64,000 bases of DNA, taken from Ancylobacter tetraedralis. Lineage in GTDB: Bacteria > Pseudomonadota > Alphaproteobacteria > Rhizobiales > Xanthobacteraceae. The translations under genes and the position numbers were made by a program. This document shows positions 16,251-24,977 of the stretch, piece by piece (the first letter of the stretch is position 1; each line of letters begins with the position of its first letter). Location: NCBI RefSeq assembly GCF_014195655.1, contig NZ_JACICD010000013.1:1-64000 (forward strand), given 5' to 3'. The notes beneath the pieces are model-generated. The model did no database searches. It was given only the letters and a program-made list of their open reading frames with translations, and was not told where the DNA came from.

Positions 16251-17498
16251 ATGGCGACCCCGAGCGGCAACTGGCGCACCGATGGCACACGGCTGTGGGA
16301 CAGCCTGATGAGGATGGCGCAGATCGGCCCGGGCCTGCGCGGGGGCAATAACCGCCAGACCCTGACCGATGCCGACCGCGAGGGGCGGCTTCTGTTCCAG
16401 CACTGGTGCGAGGCGGCGGGATTAAGCCTGGGCATTGACGCCATGGGCACCATGTTCGCGCGGCGCGCGGGAACCGACCCGGAGGCCCTGCCGGTCATGA
16501 TCGGCTCGCATCTCGACACCCAGCCGACCGGCGGGCGGTTCGACGGGGTGCTGGGCGTGCTCGGCGCGCTGGAAGTGGTGCGCACCCTCAACGACCTCGG
16601 CATCCGTACAAAGCACCCCGTCGAGGTGGTGAACTGGACCAATGAGGAAGGCGCCCGCTTTCCCCCCGCCATGGGGGCCTCCGCCGTCTATGCCGGGGTG
16701 ATGAGCCTGGAGGCGGCCTATGCCACGCGCGATGCCGAGGGCCGGACGCTCGGTGCCGAGCTGGAGCGCATCGGCTTCAAGGGCGAGGAGCCGGTGGGCG
16801 CGCGCAAGGCGCAGGCTTATTTCGAGCTGCATATCGAGCAGGGGCCGATCCTGGAAGCCGAGGGCCGCGAGATCGGCGTCGTCACCCACGGCCAGGGCAC
16901 GCGCTGGCTGGAGGTGACGCTCACGGGGCGCGAGGCCCATACCGGCTCGACGCCCATGCCGCGCCGGCTGAATGCCGGGCTCGGCGCCGCCCGCATCATC
17001 GAACGGGTGGACAACGTGGCGTGGAAGCACGCCCCGCTGGCGGTCGGCGCGGTCGGGCAGATCGACGTCTTTCCAAACTCACGCAACATCATCACCGGCA
17101 AGGCGGTGTTCACCATCGACATCCGGCACCCCGAGCTCGCCGTGCTCGAGGCGATGGCGCAGGAAATCCGCGCCGGCGCGGCGGAAATCGCGGAGCGGAT
17201 GGGGCTCGCCATCGCCATTGCCGAGGTCAATGCCTTCGATCCCGTGGCCTTCGACCCCACCCTGGTCGGGCGCGTGCGCGCGGCGGCCACGGCGCTCGGT
17301 TACTCCCACCGCGACATGGTCTCCGGCGCCGGGCACGATGCTTGCTGGGTGAACAAGGTCGCGCCCGCCGCCATGATCTTCTGCCCCTGCGTGGACGGGC
17401 TGAGCCACAATGAGGACGAGGCGATCACGCCGGAATGGGCGAAGGCCGGCGCCGACGTGCTGCTGCACGCGGTGCTGGAAACGGCGCAGATCGCCTAA
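16251..17498 (+). CDS. Zn-dependent N-carbamoyl-amino-acid hydrolase / beta-ureidopropionase (M20 family)
   Basis: 415 residues. M20-type metal ligands are visible: GSHLDTQPTGGRFDGVLG (His and Asp), NWTNEEGARF (Glu-Glu), the ELHIEQGPILE His, and the C-terminal GLSHNEDE His. These features mark the allantoate amidohydrolase / N-carbamoylase / beta-ureidopropionase group, which removes CO2 and ammonia from N-carbamoyl compounds. The dihydropyrimidinase gene follows after 14 bases. Together they would turn dihydropyrimidines or hydantoins into beta- or alpha-amino acids; the neighbour makes beta-ureidopropionase the likelier role. Upstream is a 103-base gap ending in GAGGAGACGATC before ATG 16251. 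Confidence 0.88.
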   Translation: MATPSGNWRTDGTRLWDSLMRMAQIGPGLRGGNNRQTLTDADREGRLLFQHWCEAAGLSLGIDAMGTMFARRAGTDPEALPVMIGSHLDTQPTGGRFDGVLGVLGALEVVRTLNDLGIRTKHPVEVVNWTNEEGARFPPAMGASAVYAGVMSLEAAYATRDAEGRTLGAELERIGFKGEEPVGARKAQAYFELHIEQGPILEAEGREIGVVTHGQGTRWLEVTLTGREAHTGSTPMPRRLNAGLGAARIIERVDNVAWKHAPLAVGAVGQIDVFPNSRNIITGKAVFTIDIRHPELAVLEAMAQEIRAGAAEIAERMGLAIAIAEVNAFDPVAFDPTLVGRVRAAATALGYSHRDMVSGAGHDACWVNKVAPAAMIFCPCVDGLSHNEDEAITPEWAKAGADVLLHAVLETAQIA

Positions 17499-17512
17499 GG
17501 AAGGAGCACGCG

Positions 17513-18982
17513 ATGTCGCAGACCCGCTCGATCGTCATCAAGGGCGGCACGATCGTCGCCGCCGACCGCTCCTATGAAGCCGATGTGCTCATCGAGGGCG
17601 AGAGGATCGCCGCCATCGGCGAGAACCTCAGCGGCGACAGCGTGCTCGATGCCTCCGGCGCCTATGTCATGCCCGGCGGCATCGACCCGCATACGCACCT
17701 CGAAATGCCGTTCATGGGCACCACGGCGGCGGAGACCTGGGAGAGCGGCACCTTTGCCGCGCTGTCCGGGGGCACGACGATGGTGGTCGACTTCGTCATT
17801 CCCGACAGCGAGAACCTGATCGGGGCGCTGGATGCATGGGAGGCGCGCGCCAGCCGTCAGGCCAGCGCCGACTATTCCTTCCACATGTGCGTCACCGGCT
17901 GGTCGGAGCCGATCTTCGAGGCGATGGAGGCCGTGGTCGCGCGCGGCGTCAACAGCTTCAAGCATTTCATGGCCTATAAGGGCGCGCTGATGGTCGATGA
18001 CGACCAGATGTTCGCCTCGTTCCAGCGCTGCGCCGCGCTGGGGGCGCTGCCGCTGGTCCATGCCGAGAATGGCGACATCGTCGCGGCCCTGCAGCAGAAA
18101 TACCTCAATGAGGGCATTCGCGGGCCGGAGGCGCACGCCTATTCCCGCCCGCCGGAGGTGGAGGGCGAGGCGGTCAACCGCGCCATCATGATCGCGGATG
18201 CCGCCAGCGTGCCGGTCTATATCGTCCATGTCTCCTGCGAGCCGGCGCATGAGGCGATCCGCCGGGCGCGGCAGAAGGGCATGCGGGTCTATGGCGAGCC
18301 GCTGGTGCAGCATCTGACCCTCGACGAGGCCGTCTACCAGCACCCGGACTGGGACCATGCGGCGCAGCGGGTCATGTCCCCGCCCTTCCGCGACAAGCGC
18401 CATCAGGACAGCCTGTGGGCGGGCCTTTCGGCCGGCTCGCTGCAGGTGGTGGCGACCGACCATTGCGCCTTCTCCACCGCGCAGAAGCGCATGGGGCTCG
18501 GCGACTTCACCCGCATCCCCAACGGCACGGGCGGGCTGGAGGACCGGCTGCCGGTGCTGTGGACGAGCGGCGTCGAGACCGGCCGGCTGACGCCGAACGA
18601 ATTCGTCGCGGTGACCTCGACCAACATCGCCCGCATCCTCAACCTCTATCCGCGCAAGGGCGCGATCCAGCCCGGCGCGGATGCCGATATCGTGGTGCTG
18701 GACCCCAAGGCGGGCAAGACCATCCGCGCGGCGACGCAGAAATCCATCATCGACTACAACGTGTTCGAGGGCGTGGAGGTACGCGGCCTGCCGCGCTTCA
18801 CCCTCTCGCGCGGCGAGTTGGTCTATTCCGCCGGGCGCAACGATACCCCTCGCCCCGGCCGGGGCCGCTTCATCCCGCGTCCGGCCTTTTCCCCGGTGAA
18901 CCGCGCGCTGTCGACCTGGAAGGCGCTGGTGGCGCCGCGCGCCGTGTCGCGCGATCCCGCCCGCATGCCGATCGGCGTGTGA
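17513..18982 (+). CDS. hydA: Dihydropyrimidinase / D-hydantoinase
   Basis: 489 residues of the cyclic amidohydrolase family. Binuclear zinc ligands: GGIDPHTHLEMPF (His-x-His), the carbamylated lysine in FKHFMAYKGA, VHAENGD, VHVSCEPAHEA and the Asp of VATDHCAF. The stretch GTGGLEDRLPVLW is typical of dihydropyrimidinases. The enzyme opens the ring of dihydrouracil, dihydrothymine or 5-substituted hydantoins to N-carbamoyl acids for the upstream hydrolase. An AAGGAAGGAG ribosome site precedes ATG 17513. The gene converges on an AraC regulator 12 bases away. No dihydropyrimidine dehydrogenase genes occur in this window. Confidence 0.93.
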   Translation: MSQTRSIVIKGGTIVAADRSYEADVLIEGERIAAIGENLSGDSVLDASGAYVMPGGIDPHTHLEMPFMGTTAAETWESGTFAALSGGTTMVVDFVIPDSENLIGALDAWEARASRQASADYSFHMCVTGWSEPIFEAMEAVVARGVNSFKHFMAYKGALMVDDDQMFASFQRCAALGALPLVHAENGDIVAALQQKYLNEGIRGPEAHAYSRPPEVEGEAVNRAIMIADAASVPVYIVHVSCEPAHEAIRRARQKGMRVYGEPLVQHLTLDEAVYQHPDWDHAAQRVMSPPFRDKRHQDSLWAGLSAGSLQVVATDHCAFSTAQKRMGLGDFTRIPNGTGGLEDRLPVLWTSGVETGRLTPNEFVAVTSTNIARILNLYPRKGAIQPGADADIVVLDPKAGKTIRAATQKSIIDYNVFEGVEVRGLPRFTLSRGELVYSAGRNDTPRPGRGRFIPRPAFSPVNRALSTWKALVAPRAVSRDPARMPIGV

Positions 18983-18994
18983 ACGGGATGCCCC

Positions 18995-19930
18995 TCACAG
19001 CGCCATCGGCGCGAGCACCCCGGCGCGGATGAGGGCGCCGTCGCGGCCGGGCGGTTCGCCGAACAGCCGGCGATAGTCACGGCTGAACTGCGAGGGGCTT
19101 TCATAGCCGATGGAGAAGCCGATGGCGGCCACCTCCATGCCCGCGCTCAGCAGCAGGCGCCGCGCCTCCTGCAGCCGGATCTGCTTCTGGAACTGAATGG
19201 GGGACATCGCCGTCGCGGCGCGGAAATGGCGGTGGAAGCTGGCGAGGCTCATCCCCGCCAGCGCCGCCAGATCCGGCACCTTCAAGGGTGCCGCATAATG
19301 ATCGCGGATCCACGCCACCGCGCGGGCGATGCGGGCGAGCCGGCTGTCGGCAAGGCCGACCTGCCGCAGCATCGCCCCGTGCGGCCCGTTGAGCAGCCGC
19401 CACACCATTTCGCGGCGGATCAGCGGCGCCAGCACGGCAAGGTCGCGCGGGGTGTCGAACAGCGCCAGAAGCCGGGCAAGCGGATCGAGCAGATCCGCCT
19501 CCATCTCGCCGATGGCGATGGAGGCGAGCGGGGCGGCGGCCGGCATTTCCGCGGCGTCCAGCACCAGATCGGCGATCATCGCGGGATCGATGGCGAGGGC
19601 GAACGCCATATAGGGCCGGGCCGGGCTGGCCTCGACGATCTGCGCGGTGATGGGCAGGTCCATCGAGGCGATCAGGCATTTGCCGGTGTCGTAGCGAAAG
19701 GCCCGCTCGCCCAGCAGGCTGACCTTGGCACCCTGCAGCACGCCGCAGAACGAGGCGCGATAGACCGAATGGATGAGCCCGGACGGGGCCTGCGCCACGG
19801 TCAGCGTCAGCCCTTCCAGCGGCGGCTCGCGGCCGAAGCGCTGCCATTGCCGCAGCAGCAACGCGCGGGGGCGGTCGAGAAGGCGATCCAGCGGGCGATC
19901 CAGGGGGCGATCGAAGAGATCATCGTTCAT
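18995..19930 (-). CDS. AraC-family transcriptional regulator (YqhC-like)
   Basis: 311 residues. The N-terminal ligand-binding domain matches the AraC_N type (YRASFCGVLQGAKVSLLGERAFRYDTGKCLIASMDLPITAQIVEASPARPYMAFALAID). The C-terminal pair of helix-turn-helix motifs is LKVPDLAALAGMSLASFHRHFRAATAMSPIQFQKQIRLQEARRLL and VAAIGFSIGYESPSQFSRDYRRLFGEPPGRD. E. coli YqhC, of the same type, activates aldehyde reductase genes; here an aldo/keto reductase lies divergently 149 bases away, in agreement with such a role. ATG 19930 is preferred to the upstream Met at 19996. The start holds a short repeat of Arg-Pro-Leu-Asp units (residues 7-21). Confidence 0.9.
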   Translation of the reverse strand: MNDDLFDRPLDRPLDRLLDRPRALLLRQWQRFGREPPLEGLTLTVAQAPSGLIHSVYRASFCGVLQGAKVSLLGERAFRYDTGKCLIASMDLPITAQIVEASPARPYMAFALAIDPAMIADLVLDAAEMPAAAPLASIAIGEMEADLLDPLARLLALFDTPRDLAVLAPLIRREMVWRLLNGPHGAMLRQVGLADSRLARIARAVAWIRDHYAAPLKVPDLAALAGMSLASFHRHFRAATAMSPIQFQKQIRLQEARRLLLSAGMEVAAIGFSIGYESPSQFSRDYRRLFGEPPGRDGALIRAGVLAPMAL

Positions 19931-20079
19931 GGTGCTGTCGTAGCGCAGGATATGGACGAGGAAAGTCGCAAATGCGCGATTGAGACAATCGGGCAAGACA
20001 CTGCGAGGATCGGCGTCGCCGGGACGGCGCGCGAGGCCTATCTCTCACCCATCGATTTCCTGGCACAAGGAGCGTCCTC

Positions 20080-21111
20080 ATGCGCTATCGCCAACTCGGC
20101 CCCTCGGGGCTTTTCGTTTCCGAACTCTGCCTCGGCACCATGACCTTCGGCGGCAGCGACGGCTTTTGGGGCCAGATCGGCCAGCTGGGGCAAGAAGAGG
20201 CCGACGCGCTGGTGAAGGCCGCCATTGATGCCGGCGTGAACTTCATCGACACGGCGAACGTCTATGCTGGGGGGATGAGCGAGCGCATCCTCGGCACGGC
20301 CATCCGCAATCTCGGCCTCTCGCGCGACGACCTCGTCATCGCCACCAAGGTTCTGGGGCCGATGGGCGAGGGCCCCAACGCGCGCGGCGCCTCGCGCAAG
20401 CACGTTCTCGACCAGTGCAAGGCGAGCCTCGCGCGCCTGCAGCTCGACCATATCGACCTCTACCAGATTCACGGCTTCGACCCGGCGACGCCGCTGGTCG
20501 AGACGCTGGAGGCGCTCGATACGCTCGTGCGGCACGGCCATGTCCGCTATATCGGCCTGTCCAACTGGGCGGCGTGGCAGATCGTCAAGGCGATCGGCAT
20601 CACGCAAGCCCGACAGCTGGCGCCGATCCTGTCGCTGCAGGCCTATTACACGCTGGCCGGCCGCGACCTCGAGCGCGAGATCGTGCCGATGCTGACGTCG
20701 GAAGGGCTGGGGCTGATGGTGTGGAGCCCGCTCGCCGGCGGCCTGCTCTCGGGCAAGTACAGCCGCGCCGACGAGACCTCCGGCGAGGGGCGGCGCGCCA
20801 CCTTCGATTTCCCGCCGGTGGACCGCGAACGCGGCTACGGCGTGATCGACGCCATGCGGCCGATCGCGCAGGCGCATGGGGTGAGCGTCGCGCAGATCGC
20901 GCTCGCCTGGCTGCTGCACCAGAGCGTGGTCACCAGCGTGATCATCGGCGCCAAGCGGCCCGACCAGCTGGCCGACAATCTCGCGGCCACCAGGGTTCGG
21001 CTGTCGCCCGAGGATCTCGCGACGCTCGATGCGGCCAGCGCCTTGCCGGCCGAATATCCCGGCTGGATGCTGGAGCGGCAGGGCGCCTACCGCGCGCAGC
21101 AGGCCAGCTAA
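20080..21111 (+). CDS. Aldo/keto reductase
   Basis: 343 residues with a TIM-barrel AKR sequence: MRYRQLGPSGLFVSELCLGTMTFGG, the catalytic Asp and Tyr in NFIDTANVYAGGMSE, the Lys in VIATKVLGPMG, and His in YQIHGFDPATP. The NADPH site is in GLMVWSPLAGGLLSGKYSR and VTSVIIGAKRPDQLADNL. The protein reduces or oxidises aldehydes or sugars; similar enzymes handle methylglyoxal and other reactive aldehydes. The ACAAGGAGCG ribosome site before ATG 20080 is strong. It is probably controlled by the divergent AraC gene. Confidence 0.92.
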   Translation: MRYRQLGPSGLFVSELCLGTMTFGGSDGFWGQIGQLGQEEADALVKAAIDAGVNFIDTANVYAGGMSERILGTAIRNLGLSRDDLVIATKVLGPMGEGPNARGASRKHVLDQCKASLARLQLDHIDLYQIHGFDPATPLVETLEALDTLVRHGHVRYIGLSNWAAWQIVKAIGITQARQLAPILSLQAYYTLAGRDLEREIVPMLTSEGLGLMVWSPLAGGLLSGKYSRADETSGEGRRATFDFPPVDRERGYGVIDAMRPIAQAHGVSVAQIALAWLLHQSVVTSVIIGAKRPDQLADNLAATRVRLSPEDLATLDAASALPAEYPGWMLERQGAYRAQQAS

Positions 21112-21136
21112 GGGGACCGGCGGGCGGTCAGGCCGC

Positions 21137-21184
21137 GAGCGTTTTCCGCGAAAGTCGTCCGACTTTCGCCAGCCGAAAACGCTC
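21137..21184. repeat. 48-base nested palindrome (REP-like or bidirectional terminator)
   Basis: Outer arms GAGCGTTTTC and GAAAACGCTC and inner arms CGAAAGTCG and CGACTTTCG fold into an imperfect long stem between two convergent genes (aldo/keto reductase and amidase). Similar GAGCGTTTTC-bounded palindromes are scattered in intergenic regions of Hyphomicrobiales genomes. The position also suits a terminator for both genes. I found no second copy in this window. Confidence 0.6.
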
Positions 21185-21188
21185 CAGC

Positions 21189-22523
21189 CTAGTGAATCGA
21201 GAGCGCCCGCTCGACCCATGCCGCTCCGGCGAGCAGGTCGTCTTCGCGCCCCGGCGCGGCGCATATCAGGGTGGAGAACGGCAGCCCCTCGACGGATCGC
21301 CCGGTCGGCAGGGCGACGCCCGGCATGTCGAGGAAGCTCGCCACCATGGTCAGCGCCAGCGTCGCGACATTGACCCGCGCGAACCGCTCGGGATCGGCCT
21401 CCAGCGGCGCCAGCGGCGGCGCGACATGCCGGACGGTAGGCAGCACCAGAAGGCCCCCGTCCAGCGTGTCGGCGAGCGCGCCCATCTCCCGCGCGCGGAT
21501 CGCCCTCAGCTCGGCGGCGGCCTCGCCGGATATGCGCGCCGCGCCGTCGAGCCGGCTCACCACGCGCGGGTCGATCAGCTCGCGCCTGGGGCCGGTGAGC
21601 GTCGCAAGGTGCAGCGCCCGCGCCTCATAGGCGCCGAGCCAGCCGAGCCGCGCGATCGCCTCCCGCGCGCGATGCCAGGGCTCGATGCGCTGGCGGCGGA
21701 CGGGCGCCAGCCGCGCCAGCTGGGCGATTACCGCCTCGATATGCGCCCGCACCGGGGGCGTGATGTCAGGATCGTCGAGAAGGGCGTCGTCGACCACCAG
21801 CACCGGCCGCGCGGGCGCAAGAGGCGGCGCCACCTGCCCGCGCATCGCCGCATCCATGATGGCGCACTCGGCCACGCTGCCCGCCAGCGGGCCGAGGCTG
21901 TCGAGGCTCCCCGCCAGCGGGAACACGCCGGTCATGTCATACCGCGCCTGCGAGGCCTTGTAGCCGACGCAGCCGGTGAAGGCGGCGGGCACCCGAACGG
22001 AACCCGCCGTATCGGTGCCGATCGCGGCCGGCACGATGCCGCGCTGCACCGCGACCGCCGAGCCGGAGGAGGAGCCGCCGGGCATGCGCGGCTCGTTCAC
22101 CGGCAGGTCGGCGGTCGGCGTGCCGAAATGCGGGTTGGCGCCGAGGCCGGAAAAGGCGAACTCGCTCAGATTGGTCTTGCCGAGGGCAATGAAGCCGAGC
22201 CGCCGCGTCGCCGCGACGACAGGCGCATCCACCGTTGCCGGCGCGACATCGTCGCGCGTGCGGGAGCCGGCGCTGGTGCGCGTGCCGGAAATGTCGAACA
22301 GGTCCTTCCACGCGATCGGTATGCCGTCATAAGGGCTGAGCGCCCGCCCCTGTGCCCGGCGCGTGCGGGCGGCATGGGCCTGCGCCAGCGCCGTCTCCGC
22401 CATCAGCGTGATGAACACGGCGTCGCACGCCTGCGCCCGCTCAAGCGCGCGCTCCACCAGTTGCACCGCATCAGTTCGCCCAGCGGTCAGGGCGGCGGCG
22501 AGGCTGTCGAGACTTTCGGGCAT
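21189..22523 (-). CDS. Amidase signature-family hydrolase
   Basis: 444 residues. The Ser-cisSer-Lys triad is visible: Lys in IPIAWKDLFDISG, and MPGGSSSGSAVAVQRGIVPAAIGTDTAGSVRVPAAFTGCVG with both serines. The family hydrolyses amides, from small aliphatic amides to formylated or carbamoylated compounds. ATG 22523 is preceded by GCCGGAGCC; an earlier Met at 22550 is possible. It is the last gene of a nine-gene operon that begins with an ABC transporter at 30378. It may release ammonia from the imported substrate or from an intermediate, though the actual substrate is not known. Confidence 0.88.
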   Translation of the reverse strand: MPESLDSLAAALTAGRTDAVQLVERALERAQACDAVFITLMAETALAQAHAARTRRAQGRALSPYDGIPIAWKDLFDISGTRTSAGSRTRDDVAPATVDAPVVAATRRLGFIALGKTNLSEFAFSGLGANPHFGTPTADLPVNEPRMPGGSSSGSAVAVQRGIVPAAIGTDTAGSVRVPAAFTGCVGYKASQARYDMTGVFPLAGSLDSLGPLAGSVAECAIMDAAMRGQVAPPLAPARPVLVVDDALLDDPDITPPVRAHIEAVIAQLARLAPVRRQRIEPWHRAREAIARLGWLGAYEARALHLATLTGPRRELIDPRVVSRLDGAARISGEAAAELRAIRAREMGALADTLDGGLLVLPTVRHVAPPLAPLEADPERFARVNVATLALTMVASFLDMPGVALPTGRSVEGLPFSTLICAAPGREDDLLAGAAWVERALSIH

Positions 22524-22584
22524 GGTCGGCTCCGGCAAAATGGGCAGCATCGGCCGGCGGCGGGGCGTCGGCCGAACCGATGTG

Positions 22585-23298
22585 TCAGACGTGGCCGTAT
22601 TTTGCCAGCGCGTCGGCGAGCGAGAGACCATTCGCCAGTTCGGCGCGGATGGCCACCTCGGTGCGGGTCAGCCGCTCGGCCTCAACGAGCACGGTCTCGA
22701 CCACCCGGGCGGGAATGACGATCACCCCGTCCTCGTCGCCGAGCAGGAAATCGCCCGGGCAAACCTCGACGGTGCGGCTGGTGGCGCCGCGCATCACCAC
22801 CGGCACCTGCCAGGCATTGACCTTCCAGCGGCCGATCGACTGGGTCGGGGTGCGGTAGCGCGCGAAGACGGGGAAGCCGTGCTGGCCGATCCAGCGGATG
22901 TCGCGGATGCCGCCGTCGATCACCGCGCCGACGCAGCCGCGCTCCTTCATGCCCAGCGCGATCAACTCGCCGAAATAGCACACGCCCTCGCCGTCGCCGC
23001 TCCACACGGTGATCTCGTCCGGGCCGACGCCGTGGCAGGCCGTCATCTTGTCGGCGTCACCGCCGAGCGGATAGGGCGTCTTCTGGCCACGGATCGTGTA
23101 GGCCCAGCCGGCGATGCGGTCATTCTGCGCGGGATAGGGCGCGAAATCGGCGGCGAGGCTCTGGTCCATGAATCCGAGCGTGTCGAGCACGTCGGCGACG
23201 TTGGACGTGTCCACGGCGAGGTAGCGGCGGCGGATATCGGCCTTCTGCTCGGGCGAGAAGGAAGGCGAGAGGGCCGGCATGTCGGGCGTTGCGGTCAT
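22585..23298 (-). CDS. RraA-like protein (HMG/CHA aldolase or related lyase)
   Basis: 237 residues, slightly longer than a usual RraA. Family motifs: VDTSNVADVLDTLGFMDQSL, GWAYTIRGQK, CYFGELIALGMKERGCVGAVIDGGIRDIRWIGQHGFPVFARYRTPTQSIGRW, and VCPGDFLLGDEDGVIVIP. The GG-x-R-D motif binds the metal and 2-oxo-acid substrate in class II pyruvate aldolases of this group (4-hydroxy-4-methyl-2-oxoglutarate aldolase, oxaloacetate decarboxylase). In this catabolic operon a lyase or decarboxylase role is more likely than RNase E regulation. GGAGGAACACC precedes the ATG. Confidence 0.85.
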   Translation of the reverse strand: MTATPDMPALSPSFSPEQKADIRRRYLAVDTSNVADVLDTLGFMDQSLAADFAPYPAQNDRIAGWAYTIRGQKTPYPLGGDADKMTACHGVGPDEITVWSGDGEGVCYFGELIALGMKERGCVGAVIDGGIRDIRWIGQHGFPVFARYRTPTQSIGRWKVNAWQVPVVMRGATSRTVEVCPGDFLLGDEDGVIVIPARVVETVLVEAERLTRTEVAIRAELANGLSLADALAKYGHV

Positions 23299-23318
23299 GT
23301 GGGGTGTTCCTCCGACGA

Positions 23319-24104
23319 TCAGATGTTCTGCAGGTAGCCGCCATCGACCCGCATCACCGAACCGGTGATGTAGGCGGCGCGGGTGCTGGCGAGGAAGGCG
23401 ACGGCGTCGGCATATTCCTCCGGTGTGCCGTAGCGGCCGACCGGAATGGCGCCGGTGCTCTCGGCGACGATGGCCTCCAGCGGGCGCCCTTCCCGCTTGG
23501 CCTTCTGCTCGTCGAGAAAGCGGATGCGGGCGGTGGCGATGCGACCGGGCAGGATGACATTGGCGGTGATGCCGTCCGGCGCCACTTCCCGTGCCAGCGT
23601 CTTCGACCAGCCGACAAGGGCGGAGCGCAGCGCATTGGAGACGCCGAGATTGGGGATGGGCGCCACCACGCCGGACGAGGTGGAGGTGATGATCCGCCCC
23701 CATTTGCGCGCCCGCATCCCCGGCAACACGCGATCGGTGAGGTGGATCACCGACAGCACCATGGCGCGGAACTGCGCCTCCCAGCTGCCCGGCGCGACGC
23801 CATGGGCGGGGCTCGGCGGCGGGCCGCCCGTGTTGTTGACGAGGATGTCGACCGGCCCGAGCGCCGCCTTGATGGCGGCCACATGGCCCTCGCCGGCATC
23901 GATGTCGGCGAGGTTCCATGTCCGTGGCAGCGCAACCCCGCCCGACGCTTCGATGGCGGCCTGGGTGGCCGTCAGGGCTTCGGCGTCGATGTCGGCAAGG
24001 GCGACCCGCGCCCCTTCCGCCGCCAGCGTGCGGGCGATGGCGCGGCCGAGCCCGCCGCCGGCGCCGAGAACCAGCGCCGTGCGTCCGTTCAATCCGAGAT
24101 CCAT
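23319..24104 (-). CDS. Short-chain dehydrogenase/reductase lacking the catalytic Tyr and Lys
   Basis: 261 residues with an intact NAD(P) site (LVLGAGGGLGRAIARTLAAEG) and NNTG motif. The catalytic YxxxK should stand at VSNALRSALVGWSKTLA; aligned with the usual YSASKAAL it shows Ser for Tyr and Arg for Lys. A divergent SDR subgroup close to 3-oxoacyl-ACP reductases is known with this NALR pattern, so this is a trait of the family and not a broken gene. Its reaction is not established. It lies between the aspartate-dehydrogenase-like and RraA-like genes, 12 and 20 bases away. Confidence 0.85.
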   Translation of the reverse strand: MDLGLNGRTALVLGAGGGLGRAIARTLAAEGARVALADIDAEALTATQAAIEASGGVALPRTWNLADIDAGEGHVAAIKAALGPVDILVNNTGGPPPSPAHGVAPGSWEAQFRAMVLSVIHLTDRVLPGMRARKWGRIITSTSSGVVAPIPNLGVSNALRSALVGWSKTLAREVAPDGITANVILPGRIATARIRFLDEQKAKREGRPLEAIVAESTGAIPVGRYGTPEEYADAVAFLASTRAAYITGSVMRVDGGYLQNI

Positions 24105-24116
24105 GATGCTGGCTTT

Positions 24117-24977
24117 CTACGATCCGACCCGCAGCGGCGCGTTGAGCTTGCGCAGGTAGGAAATCACCGAGAGCGCGGTGATGCGCCCGGTCTTGGGATT
24201 GTCGGTCGGCACATTGGCGATCGACATGGTGAAGCTGGCCGAATCCGCATCGACCTCGATCGTGTGGGTGTTGCGGGTGAGCGCGGGATCGGCCCAGATT
24301 TCCAGCCGGGTGCGATCCGGTCCGATGCCGGCCAGCGCCAGCGCCACCGCGACATTGAGATTGGCGGGAAAGCCGATGGCCGCCTCGCGCGGGGTGCCGT
24401 CGAACACCCGCAGCGGCTCGGTGATGTCGTCAATGGCAATGGCGTGCTCGACCAGATAGGGGGCGCCGACCAGCCCCTTCACCGGCTTGCGCGTGATCAT
24501 GCGCACCGAGCGGATGTCGCCTTCGGCCGCCGCGGTCACGGCATCGAGCCCGATCAGCGCGCCGGTCGGCACGACGATCTGGCCGCCATGTTCGCGGGCG
24601 AGATCGAGCAGTCGCTGATGGGTGAGGATCGCGCCGGAGGAGAGCACGATGACCGTCTTGCCCGCCCGCAGGAAGGGCTCGGCAATGGCCGGCAGCAGCG
24701 CCGCCGGCGCGCATTCGACCACGATGTCGGCGAGCGCCTCCAGCTCCTCGATTGCCACCACGGGAACCTTGTGCGTCAGCGAGGCGAGGCGCTCGCCGGC
24801 CTTCACGCGGTCATTGGCGGAAACGGCGGCGAGCACGCAGCCGGGCAGGCCCGCATCCAGCGCGCGGGCGATGCGCAGGCCGACGGCGCCGAGGCCGGCA
24901 ATGGCGACGCGCTGCACGCCCCGGTGAGCGGATGAGGCCGACGGCGCGGGCGCCGCTTCGGTAGGGGGGGAACTCAT
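24117..24977 (-). CDS. Aspartate dehydrogenase-like protein (NadX/DUF108 family)
   Basis: 286 residues. After a 30-residue Ala/Ser/Pro-rich lead, the Rossmann motif RVAIAGLGAVGLRIARALDAGLPG binds NAD(P). Further typical segments are VVECAPAALLPAIAEPFLRAGKTVIVLSSGAIL, HGGQIVVPTGALIGLDAVTAAAEGDI, and IGFPANLNVAVALALAGIGPDRTRLEIWADP, with the active-site His in ADPALTRNTHTIEV. Characterised members interconvert aspartate and iminoaspartate or oxaloacetate. The ATG at 24977 overlaps the stop of the deacetylase gene by four bases. Operon context suggests a catabolic amino-acid-like substrate instead of NAD synthesis (inference). Confidence 0.8.
   Translation of the reverse strand: MSSPPTEAAPAPSASSAHRGVQRVAIAGLGAVGLRIARALDAGLPGCVLAAVSANDRVKAGERLASLTHKVPVVAIEELEALADIVVECAPAALLPAIAEPFLRAGKTVIVLSSGAILTHQRLLDLAREHGGQIVVPTGALIGLDAVTAAAEGDIRSVRMITRKPVKGLVGAPYLVEHAIAIDDITEPLRVFDGTPREAAIGFPANLNVAVALALAGIGPDRTRLEIWADPALTRNTHTIEVDADSASFTMSIANVPTDNPKTGRITALSVISYLRKLNAPLRVGS

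Noticed and set aside
19860..19915. Short tandem repeat in the start of the AraC gene as a phase-variable tract
   Set aside because: The Arg-Pro-Leu-Asp units are imperfect at the DNA level and in-frame (12 bases), so changes in number would not switch the gene off.
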